Below are positions 12,101 to 27,100 of a stretch of DNA of 64,000 nt, in pieces (positions within the stretch are counted from its first letter, which is position 1; every line of letters begins with the position of its first letter). This DNA is from Hymenolepis diminuta (taxonomy: Eukaryota > Platyhelminthes > Cestoda > Cyclophyllidea > Hymenolepididae). A program made the translations under genes and the position numbers. Where the stretch lies: the NCBI GenBank assembly GCA_900708905.1, contig CAADRB010000006.1, positions 3,032,456-3,096,455 on the forward strand, read 5' to 3'. The notes beneath the pieces were generated by a model that saw nothing but the letters and a program-made list of their open reading frames with translations, ran no database searches and was not told the origin of the DNA.

Positions 12101-15100
12101 GCTGGACTTTATCAGTACGGTTGATCATTTCGGTCTAAAATTCATCTATCTGCTAATTATTAATTGTTTCCATTTGTTATCCAAATCCTCTTTATTAAAG
12201 TTTATCATGCTTTACCTAACGAATTTTACGGTCTGTCAGCAGCAAGAGTGTCGCAGTCTCTATGTTCTCACTATTGTTTCCTCCATTCCACTTTGATTAA
12301 TTCTGCTCGTCAGCCCTTTTTTGGGCAAATATTCCAAACCCATTTAGGAATGTGGTAAAGTACTTAATTAGCAAAAAAATGTACTTCGAAACTCGCATTC
12401 TACCGCCTCTCCTACTTACCAATTGCCAACACGCCACAGATGAGCACCTTCGCGTAATTTCAAGCTTAGCCAACGTGTCTAATTTTCTTCTTCCGCTCAT
12501 TTTTCTGTGGCTACAACTTAGCCTCGCATTTATCATTCACCACCAGTTGTCGTCGAAATGTGTGGTAAACTGCCAGCTTCAATAAGGCAAATAACTATTG
12601 TTTTCTCTTGAGTCAAAAGCTAAAAACCATAAAGTAGCTAGAATTCTCATCAGTTTCGGTTATCTGTTAAGATAACAAATTAAGCTCTTGATACTGAGGT
12701 TAGTTAATGAGTATACAAGTATCTAAGCTTTTGTTATACCTGAATGGTGCTACAATCCAAACCTGAACTTGATCATTTTAAAGTGTACGCCTTCTTCAAA
12801 TACCCTGGCATTGTTCTCTGATAGTGAGATTAAGAATTAACGTATATTTCTGCTGGTGAAAATTGTCGTCTAGTGCGATTATTTCCCTTAACAATAACAA
12901 ACATACTGTATCTAGAAAAGAGCCGGAATTCGAACATGATCAATATGTCTGATTTCTCTGTTTGTCTGCGGTTGTTATGCGGTATTAGTCAATAAGTCCA
13001 GATATGTTCTCTAAATTTCCCATGCCCAGTTCAAATAAAAATGGCTTCTAAGCCAAACATTTATTTTGCTTTGATGGGTAAAATCATGCAGGCTCTCTGG
13101 CGAGAAACCCGAATTCTGCTACTCTCTTTCCACTTATCAACCAATGCGACATACCACTGTGCTCACTGAAGATGAACCGATGGAAATCGAAGTTGTGACC
13201 TCTGACGGACAATTTAATCACTGCACTACTCCGTAAATTTAAATGGTCAGAATCCCTACTTACCCATGATCCAGAACAGAAGGAGTATTTGAATTTTCGT
13301 CATGACTTGTTGACTACTTCGAAAGTCGTAACTCCATATTTGATGGGCTCGTACTTTCCACTGATCGGGATTTTCCACCTCCTCGTCATCTTTGTCTAAT
13401 CGGAAGGTAGCAACAGCGATGAGTAATATGAAGGTCAGGTAGGACATTATGTGCCCGATGAATTTGATTATTGGACAGCGCAGCAACTGAGCAACCTGAA
13501 AAGCAAAAAAGGCAGAGATTTCTTCATGCTAATAATATTACACTGAGAGCCGTACAAAGATTCCAATTAGCCTAATTCACAATCAACCTGTCCTTTAATT
13601 CATGAGTATTAATTTTAATCGCTTGATTTTACTGTGTTTCTGAACTTATTTTCTGCTATTTATATGATATCGCGATTTTACAAAATCGTTTTAGAGCTAT
13701 CAATCTCTTTACTTTCAATGCATGTTTTTAATTTCAGGCATTTATTTTATTTTCATTACTCTCATTGAGCTAATTTTTATTCCCACTCAAATTTTACAGA
13801 AGACTAGTATATTAGAGCGATAAATGATAAAATATTCTTTACCGGGAGGGAATGGAAATAATTATTACTATAAAGTCTATGATTTATCCACAAAAAGATG
13901 CTATTTAAATGAGAATTTGATAGATTTTTAAGAGTACTTCAATCCCCGTATTTAAATCTTCAAACTCTACATGAACCGAGACGAGTGAACTCGAGAAAGT
14001 GGGAGCTAAACAAACAAACTCACGTTACTGTGTTGGCCTTTTAGATAAAAGGAAAAATCAAACACTTCATCGACTCATCGCATTAAATGAGATTGATTGG
14101 TAAAGAGGATAAAAATATGAGAGACTCATAAAGGAAGAAGGAAGCTTGAGATTAAGGTTAAAGTACGAAAAAAGTGAACGTGGATGCAAGTCGATAGACA
14201 AAACTGTAGGCCACTATAGTTCGATGAACGCACTAATGCAATTATTTAACCACAAGATTTATGAGGTCATGCAAAGTTTATCAGAAGGACTATTAATCTT
14301 TAGAAAGTAGACTGATAACTAGAATATCTAGTTTTCTTCTAGCTGTCTCAAGGTTATTCCTTCTCTTTTCTGTCAGTCCTCACTACGACATCAACATCGA
14401 GAGGGGATAGGACAGTGATGAGCAAGATTTTTAAAAGAGGATCAAAGAAGCCAAGAAAAAGGCAGTTTTTGCTTCAGTAGGTGTAGTGTATCATCAATGC
14501 ATTAAGATATGGGAGTTAATTCTGGTCAACAAATGGAGTGGTAGAATGTGAATTTCTAATAAGAGCGGCTTTAGGATGCTTACTATCTTCTCACATTAAA
14601 TGCTGTAAACACTTCCAATGGCTTAGGACATTTTTTCTATGGTTGGATGACTGATCCTGCATAAATATATGAGATTAGTTTGCTTTCTTGATTGGTTAAG
14701 TGGAAATTTTACTCTGCTTCAATGATAGGATTCCAGTTTTGAGGTCAGGCACTTGGTCTGCGTGGTACACTTATTTCCTCTTGAGTCATTTTTTCACGAC
14801 TTGTTCTCATGACATTTAATCACGCGTGTTTTGCTATCCAAAGTAGCACAATACGGAGATACCGCCCAGTTCATACTGATCTTTGAGATCTGATTTAGCA
14901 GAAATGATTATTCGGTATGAAAAACTTCTCATGAGGTCCTTGTGACATGATTTGGATTGAGGTCACATTGAAGGACTAAACAAAACCAATCTAATTGTTT
15001 GAGCAGTTTAAGAGTCTGGAATCTACGATTAATAAATGAATAAATAATAAGTATATATAAATCTTTCCTTTGCGCTACCTTTGTCATGCCCAAATATCGA

Positions 15101-18100
15101 TCTCTCTACGTCGTGATTGACTGTTGAATTTTTCTAGATGCATACGTGTGATTTTGCAGACGAGGTTAGTCGATGTATTTTTTATTAATATTATTACTAT
15201 GAGTAGTCTTTTGTGGCTACTCAAATCCTTTTCAATACAATTTACTTCTTAATTTTGAGAATGTAATTTAGATGCTCTTTTTGAAGTGTCTCTAAATAAC
15301 TATCCCATATCCGGTATATAGATAAACAATAAAGATATCATTAAACGGATATGGAAACAGCGATAACAAAATAGTCATAAAATTGATCTGATAAAATACC
15401 ATTCAGCAACCCACGTATTTTTTCCGTCAAAGATTTAAAAAAATATATATTTTTGATAGAATGTCAAAGAAATAGTTGACTCTGAGGTCATGTAGACTGT
15501 ATCTTAAAGCTAGTATCTTGGGTGTTATAAGAAAAAAATATGTTCTTAATTTTATTGTCTCAACTATTGAAAAAGTTGATCGGTAAAAAGATTATCTTAT
15601 ACAGGCCAAGAGTCCAGCAACTCTTTAGAACTTGGCTGACTTGGAAGTAAGCTTTCTTCAGTCTTCGGACAAATTTGAGTTTACAGGCTTAGAATGCATT
15701 TGCCACATAAATTACCCATGCTAATCTCCAACCGAAAGAGACGTTCTTATATAATTTAAAGGATTAAAGGAGTTCTGCTTTGATCTATAAAACAGTCTCT
15801 TTATTTTCCTTCTCCCTCCTCCTCCCAGTAAATGTAAGCTTAAAAACTTTACCTTTCCCTATTCAACTTGCATTTTTGATGCTACCCTCCGATCAAATGG
15901 ACCAAATGAATCAAGTTGATTTTCAAAATTTAAATAACAGCCTTTATTCAAGTATAGTTTCTGCCATTTTATATACAACTCGTTATCTATCATGGAAATT
16001 ATAATTTTGATGGTAGCATTAATTAAGTAATCTTATTATTAATCAATAATAACTTAATATGCCCTTTAAAACAAAAAGCAACCGCTGAGGAGCCACTTAA
16101 AGTTAAGTACGTATATGAGTATAATATACTTCCATCGTTTTATCTGATTAATTGCACTTCCAGAAAAGCATCTTTGCAATGAACGGTAATTAGCCATATT
16201 ATCGCGATGCAAAAGAGCTCGCTCTTTTAATTCTCTCAGATAACCACTTTAAGTGAGCATTAACTTCTAATAAAGAGCCTCAGCAGTTCAGGCGGATGAT
16301 TTATTTTGGCAAAATTAATCAAAAATGTGAATAATTATCTACTAATTAGTAAAATAAGCCAACGCACTGCATTAAATTCAGTTTTTTTTTATTTAATATC
16401 TAAATATTTAATAATGCCAAATAGTACAAAGTATAAAGAAATAATACACACAATGACCGTTGTTTTCAGTTATTGGAGGAAAGAATCAAATTAATATAAA
16501 TAAACGTAGGACTTTATGGACCATACTAATACGAGATGGGAAGCGCCAAAACTGAGACGAGTAGGCTGACAGAAATGAATAAGTATCAGAGTAAAGCTAG
16601 AAACTAAATTATATAGAAAAACCGACAAACAGATTAGAGACTAGGGGAAGAATAGTAAGCAAAACAAAGAAAATGAGGGAAAAGGTGGGGTTAATTCAAT
16701 TAAGAAGTTAAGAATTAAAATAAGACTGAGATTGGTAAACTGTTTTTAACATGTCCTAATAGTTGCGTGGTAACTAACTTGTGTGGATGTCAAATAAAAG
16801 ATTATGATATCTCTGGTATCCATGCTCTTAGTGTCGTACCACATGATAAAGTCCTCGTGAAACGTGGCAAATTTTGCATGAATGACTGCCCCCTGTCGTC
16901 AAATTATCTCCCTTCTTTAAAGAAACAGTAAACTATTTAAAAAGAACGAGAACTACAGATAAAATCGCCAACAGATAGGGTAGATATGGAATAAAATCAA
17001 TCTCTTCGCCTTATAATAAACTAAAATTTGTATCAAATCATGCTTAATCCAAAAAGTTATTTAATTTGTAATATTTTATCTATGTAATTACAGAATTACT
17101 CTTTACCAGTTTCAGCATTTACCCGTTTATTTAAAGATTAATTGTATATTTTGTGTATACAATTATTTGCTAGATATGCTAGAGGACAGATATGACAAGA
17201 ATAACATATATTTAATCTCACTATTATTAAAAATTAAAGCAAAGGATTAATCTGCATATCTATGACAATAAAGCTTTCACGAATAAGGACAAACATCAGC
17301 AAAGTCTGTTACAGATGCTAATAATCACACGTTTAAGGTAATAATAGTTGAATTTGTTCTCTTGTTGGACCAACTTTTCAGTTGTGACCATAACCAATTT
17401 ACGCTAGTTGAAATCTCACCAATTAGGGTGTGTGAATTGATATAATACCAATAAACGGATATTGACTACTTATTTTGGTGGCCTTAAGTGCCAATTATTA
17501 GTCATTTAGCTGAATCACTTTGGAATTTATTAATGAAACGTCTTTATGATATTTGTCAATATTAGTGGTCCTGAAGTTGTCAAAAACATTTTAAATAAGC
17601 ACACTTTGACATTAAAATGCAATCCTAAGTCACATAATAATTCAATTTTCTAGTGTTAGTCTCTATAGATGTTCTCCGGATCATTTTTCAAGACCTTTAG
17701 CTCTAAATAACAGGATGAATGTGCAGCATAATATTAGTCTGTGCATTATGCAAGAAGTTAGTATATATTTGAAGTCCACCAAGCGCTCACAGAAAATATA
17801 AGAAAACGTTAAGAATGTTTATAACTAAATTAGATGGTTGTCTAATATAAAGAACACTATGACATGCAGTAGCCTTTTTTCCCCAACTATGTTTAATTGT
17901 CATCTTATCATCGTTTAGGATAAGATTTATTCCTCAGCCTTCAGGAACCTAAGTCGCTTTACCGTCATATCGGCATCCTTCCTATCATGAGGTGGCAAAG
18001 TTCGCAAACAGAGAAGAGACTTAAGTTTAACAAATGTACGCTATCCTACATTAGCATCTTCTAACAAATACAACGATGTTTTCTACCTTTGACGTGCTAT

Positions 18101-21100
18101 TCGCTCTTTTTGGTTTTATAAAGTGAACTATGGAGACATTATGTCCTGTTTATTTAATGTTATTTAAATTTTAAATTATACAGTAAAAATATAGAATAAA
18201 TATAATCTGCTGTGATAAATATTTATTTCCCGAGCAAAACTGTAATTCTGTATCTTTTCTGCACAGATTTGGGGAGCACATATCACTAATTAACAACTAA
18301 CCAGAAGATTAAATCCAAGATAACAGTAGCAACATTAAATGTCTGGAATGGAAGATAATTCGGATGCTAAGAAAATCCTCAGGGTTTCTTTTCCAATGCC
18401 ATTAATGAATACACCATGACAGGATTATTTTAGTCGATATTCAGAAGATCTAGGTCAGACCCGACATTCGTGATGTAATTTTCCATCTAATCAGAACAAT
18501 TTACCAATTTTAGTACGCAACTACGAGGTAACTAGACCTTTTTTAAATCTAAATATATATTCGACGAAGAATTACTTTCAGTTCGCATCAAAGGTAGACT
18601 GTGTATTTACGAAGAGTATTATTATTCCCTTTGTATGCCATTACAAAATAAATAAATAGACTGATCATTTTAATCTTTTAATTAGGTTAAACGCAAAATT
18701 TTATAGGAAGTTGTTAAAGTTTGATTTGACCTTAAAAGCATTTATAGTTAAATAAAACAGATTTATAAAAAGCTCACTTACTTGAAGTTTCCCAGTAATT
18801 GCTTGTCGGAACATCAGATTTTGAGGCATGGGAACCTGCAAATTGAAAAAAATAAATACACTTTTTGCAGTCCACGAATAAAAATAATCAAAATAAAAAT
18901 TTTTAAACTAAATGCTGTAGCGAATAAACAAATTTTTAAAATTAACTAACAGGTAATTTAGTTAATATAGATTTATCACTAGATTTCATCTTCAGTGAAT
19001 TTTGGTGAGTTTTGCTGTGCTAAAATTCCTTTGTTAGACCTTGCTGGACTCACCTCAAGCGAAGTCCTGTTCTCATTGACTCTCTATAACTATTTATTTA
19101 TTAGCGACTCAAGTTATTATATTTAAGTAACAAAATACAATCAGTAATCATGCAAAACAATAATTCAATGAAGAATTTAAGTAATTCGACATAAATTTTA
19201 AAAAAACAACCTAAACATAAATGCGTCCCCAGACAACAAATGAATTCATCGGAAATCAAAATCACGGATAAATTAGTGTTTGGAGGAAACAAATACCCAG
19301 ATTTGTAACTTCGAAAAGTAATTCCAATTGAAACGAAAGACGAAAATTAATTAGCTAGTGGTGAATAAAATGATATTTATTAAAAAAATTCTTTTTCTTG
19401 CTCGACTTCTGGGAGGCTTAAATAGCAAAGTAATAAAAAGATGGTAGTCATGATATATTAATAATTTCCTGTTAAGAGAATGTTAGATATTATGCAAATT
19501 TTTTACTGAATATCCATTGGCACACAAGCTGTGCCCTTTTCTTTATAGATATTGGTATTAAGGTTATGGTAGCACTTTTAATTTGATCTTTTAATACGCA
19601 TATGCCAAATTGTTGGAAAGTAAAATTTTGTTGTATGTAAATTTAAATATAATTTTAAAGGTTCTCGAAAACCTTTCCATGGAGTAACTGTTAAGAGGAA
19701 GCTTGGGCTTAGGAATGTGCTAAAATACTTTCCCTGCTTACCCTAATAAATTTTGCAACTGAATGGAGCCAGTGTTGTTGGATAAATGGTTACACTAAGG
19801 ACAAAGTGGCACAAACTACCGGCAAACTTGAAATATGATCGATGATAGAGCAAATAAAGACGTTAAATGACAAAGAAAGTTGAAAACGGGGAAATTGATA
19901 AGGAGATGAGTAATAAGCAGAATAGAATAAGCTAGAATGTAGTATAGAATATACAAGAGAATAATGATAAAAGCATAATTACAAATTAAGATTATGGTTA
20001 CTACACGTCTACCCTTTACGAGAAGAAACTAACTCAGTTTCTTAATGAAAATTAGTGTCTTGCTCCTACTTATTCGAACCATCATAATTCATTTGAAATT
20101 TTTATTTTCAACCAGGATATGTATGTAAAGTTAATTTGATCTCAAAACCTACAATTCTATAAACAACTCGTCACAGCTCTATTCTCTTTTGCTTTTAAAA
20201 GTTTAAAATAAGCATTCTAATTAAATAAATGAGCTCTTCTTTTTGAGCTCTGCTATGTTTGGACCAAATAAAGTTATTAAAATCAGGTAAGAACAAGTTA
20301 GTTTTTCAATGGAACAATGGATTAATATGGCTGAAATAACCATCGGAATTAGAGAACCAGCTAAACACTGGAGATTGTCAATAAAACTTCCATTAGAAAT
20401 GAAGTAGAAAACTTACAAACTTTTAATTTTGAAATATGAATCAGTGAACTCTCCATTATCTGAATATTTTACTATCTGAATTCGGTCAATTAAAACATGG
20501 AAGAATCATTTTGATGCTCTCTTTTTGATTTCCATCCATTATTCTTTATTGATCTTTATTTACTCGATTTAAGTTGCTTTTCCGTAACTGAATGAAGCAT
20601 AATTTTTTACATTGCTGTGGTTACGATATACTTTTTTCAGACTTTTCTAGAAGGAAAACACGTAAGTATAGAGAGACTGCTCATACATCTTAAAGATGTA
20701 TAAGAAGTTTGTTGTACCCTTGTACTCTGACTCATAGGCCTATTCATTTCTAACATCCCCACATATCTATCTGTAAAATTCTCCATTCTATATCATCACA
20801 TTCTCATCCGACTCTTGTTTGTTGTAAAGAGTTTTATTTAGCAAAGGCCACATTACATCTATGTCAGTAACCCTCTTAGTCCAGATTCGTCCTACTGACA
20901 TACCGGAGAGAAATGAATTTTCTTCTAGTCGAAATTAATTGTCAGTCAACGCTGGCAAAGCGCTTTCAGCTTCATCACCGCGGCATCCTAACGTCATCAA
21001 AGCTAAAGGATGTATGAGAAACAAACATTTAAATCTTGTCCAGTAAACGTCCTATTTCTATAATCCAGCTCCTTCGTCATTTCTGATGATTACGGATCCA

Positions 21101-24100
21101 AGTGGAGAGCCAGTGTTGCATCTAGTCAATCTGATTCATAGGCCTGCTCAGCCTCTTTATGGTTTGCACACCTATCGACTCATACCTCTGTTCCTACTGA
21201 TAATGCACAAAGAGCGCGAAATCGCTCATTTCACCTATCTCTCACAATGCCTACTTCTCTCTCTTTCCTCTCAATTCCTCTCCCCATCCTTTCCCTTCTC
21301 ATTCACTCCCAACTTCCCAATACACGTTTTTCCAACCCAAAGTTTGGTCATCTTGTTTAAAAGATTTCGTTACGTAATAGTCTTATGAAGATCACTAGTT
21401 TTATGTATGATATCTAGCCCAATTCGGTGGATTTCTTAAAGTAACTTTAGTATTGGAAATGGAGGTAAGTGGGGATTGATATTTACTAGAAGGAATATAA
21501 AATTTTTTACAGCTTCAGGGTTAAAATACTTGATTGATACCAAAAGAAAACTAACATTTGAAATTGCGCGAGTTCAAAGAATGAGTATCTTTACCACTTC
21601 TATCTCCACCTTAGTAGGCCTAACAGTTTTGGCTTTCAAACCAAAGCTAAGTTAATCAATAACCAATAACAATTGAAACAAAGGCAATTGTATGCTTAAG
21701 GTGGCATCGATTTTGATGTTAAGAACGTTGTACGCCTATCTTGCTGGACTAAACAGAAAAGTAAAAAATTTTATAGTTCTCTTTAAATATTCGGTTAAAG
21801 CCCGAAATATTTTGGTCCTGAAATGCACATTTTTATTTAACTGTATTTAAAAGGTCAAATTAAAATTTCATGAGAGTTAAAATTCTTTAAATTAAAAATT
21901 CAGGCATTTATTCTATATTGTGTTAATGTTCTGCTAGTGGACATTATCGAAATTCACGTAGGAGATGATAAAGAGAAAAAGGTTTCTGTCATTTGCAAAT
22001 TTTGCTGAAAACTTAGTCTTCAATCCGCGTTAACTTAATATTACTTATTGGTCAAATACCTCATGCTTCTTTAAAATTCTCTCGAGGCCTTCAGTGAAAA
22101 AACTCTATTTCATCAACTTCTAAGCAGTTAGCTTATCTGATTTAGTCTTTACTGGGTATGCAATATTAAATGAAAATGAGAATTCAATAGTCATACTGAC
22201 AACTGCGCATACATCTTTTGCGTAAAATTAGCCTACTTACCCGTCTTGAGTACATTTATGCGCTTCCTAGTTTTGTCTCTCTTGTGTCTCTAAGACCAAA
22301 TATTTTGCTTTACACTCGTAGAAATTGTGAGCACTCCCACATTGATACTCCATTAAACCTTATCTAATCTCCGTACTGCTGTGCTCAATTAGCCGATTAT
22401 TTCAATTTCTTTTCCGCTCTTATATATACTCTTTTCAATGTATATTTTTGGAGACATATTTGTAAAGAATTATCAAAATTATCGGATCAAACTTCTCGGT
22501 CTTCAATTAGCTTTTGTATTAGGCTTGTTTAAATGATACCTTCTAATTCTATGGAACAAACTTGACGAATACCTTGATTTGATTTGGGCTACTAATTGTG
22601 TATCCTCGTCAACAATAAAAATCCATATACAGTAACAAAAATAAAACAGGAACTGCCATAGGTATCTAATTAGGGTATGAATTCATCTTGGACATATATT
22701 TTTGGACACAGATGTCCCTGGTGAAATTTATTTGGATATGTACCTTTATTCTTAAAATAATGCATATTTTCCCATTCAAAAACTCAAAAATTATTTTTAA
22801 TTAAACTGTATTGAATCAAGTGCTTCATATCAATACAGATTTTACGACTGTAAGGGTCAAATAATCATACTTGTGTTTATGCAAAAGCTTAAATTTCAGG
22901 AAAGATATCTTTGAATTTTTCTCCCTTTTCTCTCTATTCTATGTAATATTGACAGTAATGATCATCTTAACCTAACTAACGTCTCCAATATATGTTCCAA
23001 TGACTGTTCACAATAGGTTTAATGCTAGTGAATAAATTTATCAAGTAAAGTTTAACACATTCCTAATTGTAACCAACTGAATTAGAGATAGAGTAATAGA
23101 ACCAAATGATAGAACGGAATAAATGTACGCGGTCATTCTCTAAGTGAGAAAACAAAGTACCGACCCGAATTATCTCCATTTATGTACTGAAATAAAATTC
23201 ATCCGGTTAAAACAACAAGTTATATTTGCAAATTGTCTTACTATTCGGGTGGAAAAAATTTCCTGGCGCCATGTTTTAAGATTCAGATAAAATGAAAAGT
23301 GAAAAATTGCAATATTGAAGGCACATAATTTAATTAAACATAGTTAATTTTGTTAAATGTATATATTTTATAAATCTCATTGGTTTTTATTAATAAAGTA
23401 AATCTAGTTTCAGTATTTCTGATTAGCACCATCAATATTAAATAAATTACATAACTGAGATATTTTATATAAAACGTACAGTAAATCATTTTGTAAATTT
23501 TATAAAACAAATTCCAGTTAATAAAGTCGCTTATTTTATTATCAAATTTCGCCTCCTTCGCACTTCTATATATCCAAAAGCCTTGCAAGAACAAGGGCTT
23601 CATGATGGTCGCGGAAACACAGGCTTATTTCACAGTACTTCAAACTCAGAAGTTTTATAATGTAATTCTAAAGTGCAAACTCCAACTCCAAAATGTCATA
23701 GCTCTAGGAACGTACGGTTGGAAATATTTTTGGACCCCAGCATTAAAACAAACTAGTTATACTATTGATTACATACTAGTGTATTTAATTTTGGTTTTAA
23801 TTGCCAATAGTTTATCTAAGCAATTATTTCGAATAAGATCCTTGGCTTCATATATTTAATGTTGATACGAAAACTGGCCGATGTTGTCTATCCCCTCCAT
23901 TCTAAATACAACTTGTTGGCTTAAATAATTGCCGCCTCTATTGAGTGGTATTAAAAAAATATGACCTTGAAAATCAATTTATAAAAACAATAAACTTTCC
24001 ATTTCTAATCAAGTTAAAAGCAACATTAAATATTAAGGCACGTGGTTTATGATCAGTAAATAAAGTTTTTCCTTCACCTAAATTGACAATTCACTCTTAT

Positions 24101-27100
24101 GAATGGAAGTCTCAAAATTAAAGAGTTCATGGCAATTTGTTCTCTGAAGTGCAATTAATTTAAATCTGACGATTTCTATAATGGCAGAAGTAAAACAGTG
24201 TTTCCAAAGATAATTAACTTGAAAAATTTCAAAGAATGCTAATATTTTTGGCAATTCTTCCAGTTAAAATTTTATTATATTTCATTGTAATCAGTGGCAA
24301 GATAAAATCCACTTAACTCTGATGAGAGCAAATTATTCCAATAGGTAGTAGAGGAGAATTGATCAAGCTAAAGTTGAGAAATAAAAAGGGTATTAAGTGA
24401 GTCTAGCATTATTTGAATTTTGGAATTGGTCATTGTCTTATTTATCGATGAGCAGTTCACCGTTTTGTTTTACCAGATTCAAATTTAATGATATGTTCCA
24501 TTGATTAATAATCGCATTGTCGTGCGTTTATCAACCAATTAAATAATTGAGATGATTTTACAATAGTAAAGCTCATAAGAGCGCACTCTAAAGAAAATCA
24601 GTAGATGCAATTCCTTGGATTTAGTGACGCATTGGCCGCTGGACCCGTCTGTCAAGTCAGACGTCATGAATTTGATTACCATTAGCCCATATCCAGTGAA
24701 AGGAAGGGCTAAGAACGCTGATTAAGTCTGGCTAATGTAGAGATCGGCAGAATTCGAGTTTCTCACCAAGGAAACTCCGTGATGCCACTCTCTACCGCCG
24801 GAAAAGTTTTCATAAGTGGACTTGAGAAATATAGCCCTTATTTTTAAACATTATTTCAGTTTTATTGTAAAGAAAATATTTTATATGTGAATTTAGACAA
24901 CTGTGGGTCACTTAAATTATATATTACAGGCCCGATAGTACTTGATAAATCCAAAACTGTAAAAGTTCACCTGGCAAATTTATATTTTAAAGCCATTCAA
25001 CCGGAAATGCCGCACCATGAATTCATAAATAAAACATATATTTGAAATATGATACTAATAAAGTGTAAGTAATTTTCAAGTGTTAACGCCCCGTACTTCC
25101 CTTATCATCTTTCCACTCTTTTATTTCGTGATTTAAGCAAATATTTTGATAAATTCGAAAATAATAAATAAGAACACGATTTAGACAAAAGAATATTATT
25201 TTGTAATGTCTGAGCACTCTGATTCAAGTAATGCTCAGTTTCTCTATGTATTTCTTCCGACTCAAATCTTTGCTCAAATTGTGAATTGCTCATCACCATT
25301 TTGCCTGTTCTTCAAAATCTGGGTTATTCGCGCTCAGTGCTAACGTCACCCCTTTCCTCTCAATTTCTTATTCTACTCCCCCCCTTTTCCTCTCTCATTC
25401 CCGACTGTTCAATGTACGCTTGGTTTTCTTACGCGAGAAATGTCTTTGTATCTTATGAGCTCTAGAAAGATCGTTAGTTCTATGAAAAGATATGAGGTCT
25501 AGTTTGATCTGATGCCTAAGTAGATTTATTCTGAGACTAAGGTTTGGAATTCCTTTAATTTTTATGCTCAAGTGTAATCTTTGAGATAATAAGATAAATA
25601 AATGAGTGATAGATTTAATCATATAGTGGTATTAATGTATGCACTAGATTTCTTCTACAGCGTGGATATATTTTGCAATCGCATCCATTAAAGCGGTTCC
25701 TTTGCAGAGTAGCTTCCGATTTCGGGAAGATCTTACGGATGTTTATATTTATTGGTAATGCATTATTCAGCTTGATGTATCTGCCGTGAATTTATTTAGC
25801 TGGATAATCCCTGGTAGAGAGAAAAACTAATACATGACAGAGAAAATATGTTAAACTGTGATCCTTCTCAAATATGCTATTATTATTATTAATATTACGC
25901 AAAATTATGCAAAATAAAAACAATTTTTGATTGTGGAAAATAACTGAAATCGGTTAACAGAAATTCTAAAAATCGTAAGGAGGATCGAAAAGATATTGCG
26001 TGTGTATTCAAGGTATCAAAGAGTTTTCATTTGGTTGTGCGGAGACATACTGTAGAACATTTACTAAATGGGCAGTTCACGTTCTGAAATTCAAATTTTG
26101 TGAATCGACTCCTGAACTGCAGCGTATGATCGGCCGTGTCATTCCAATTACTTCTTCTTCCAATAATTGAGAAGGCAAAATGATTTTATTCAATATTCAG
26201 TAGTTTTCAATCTTGCATTAGCAGATACAAGATAGCTGAATACTCTATTTATGCAGAACTCTGCAAACAGAGTTTAATCAAGGCAATAATAGTGTACTGA
26301 TTCCGTATAATACTATACCTAAGTATCAGTCAAAAGGTAAGAAGGAGACAGGTTCGCATGGAATATTAAATGGGAGAGAACAGATGGTGGGTGACAGCCT
26401 TATGAACCGTAAGCAGAAAAGTTATAAAGCAGGAGGTCTAAACTTAAAATGTATGTGTCAAATTGTCAAAAATTAATAAGCAATTTTATAACTCATTGAG
26501 AGATGAGTAGTGAAAATTGATTAGTAAGTTACGATAACGGATAATGTAATTATGGAATAAGTTTACTAAAATAATTTGATTTGCCGACTTCCCTCATGTC
26601 ATATTCTTCTGAAAGTCAGTGATCTGAATAATCTCCATCTAGGCATTATTAATTCTAAAGTAAATAAAACACTATGAGCTTTCGTAAAGATGGGGATGTA
26701 AGTATTATTACCAAAAGGAACAAATCTAAAATATTTGCATATTTTTTTGCTCTTTAAACTTCGTTGCGTTTTAATTTAGAATGTAACTCTCATGTTAGAT
26801 AAAATGAAATAGATTTTCATTTTCTTTTGGGAAAGATAATTGTATAATGCCAATTATCTCCCACTAAGTAAGCAAATAAGAAATAAAAAATTCCTATAAT
26901 TTGGCGTTTCTTATTTCAGATATTACTTTGATTTACTTCCGGAGGTTATATTCATAGAAATATTTTCTCTTTATTTCCGAAAGCAGGTGGAATTTGAAAT
27001 AATTTTAGGAAATTACACATCCGTCGGCTCAAAATAAAAGAGGGGTGGTTACATGACAAATCTCTTCTCTACAGTCCTGTTGTATCCGACAGGTTGATTT

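Larger units (their letters stand above)
7042..13263 (-). other. Intron 6 of the TRPC gene
   Basis: This intron is about 6.2 kb. It holds a minus-strand R4 copy (8040-8230), a minus-strand tRNA-like SINE remnant (10590-10690) and a decayed tandem duplication (about 11250-13040). Pyrimidine-rich plus-strand sequence at 9520-9735 may be another decayed R4 copy. No coding exon was seen. Confidence 0.7.
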
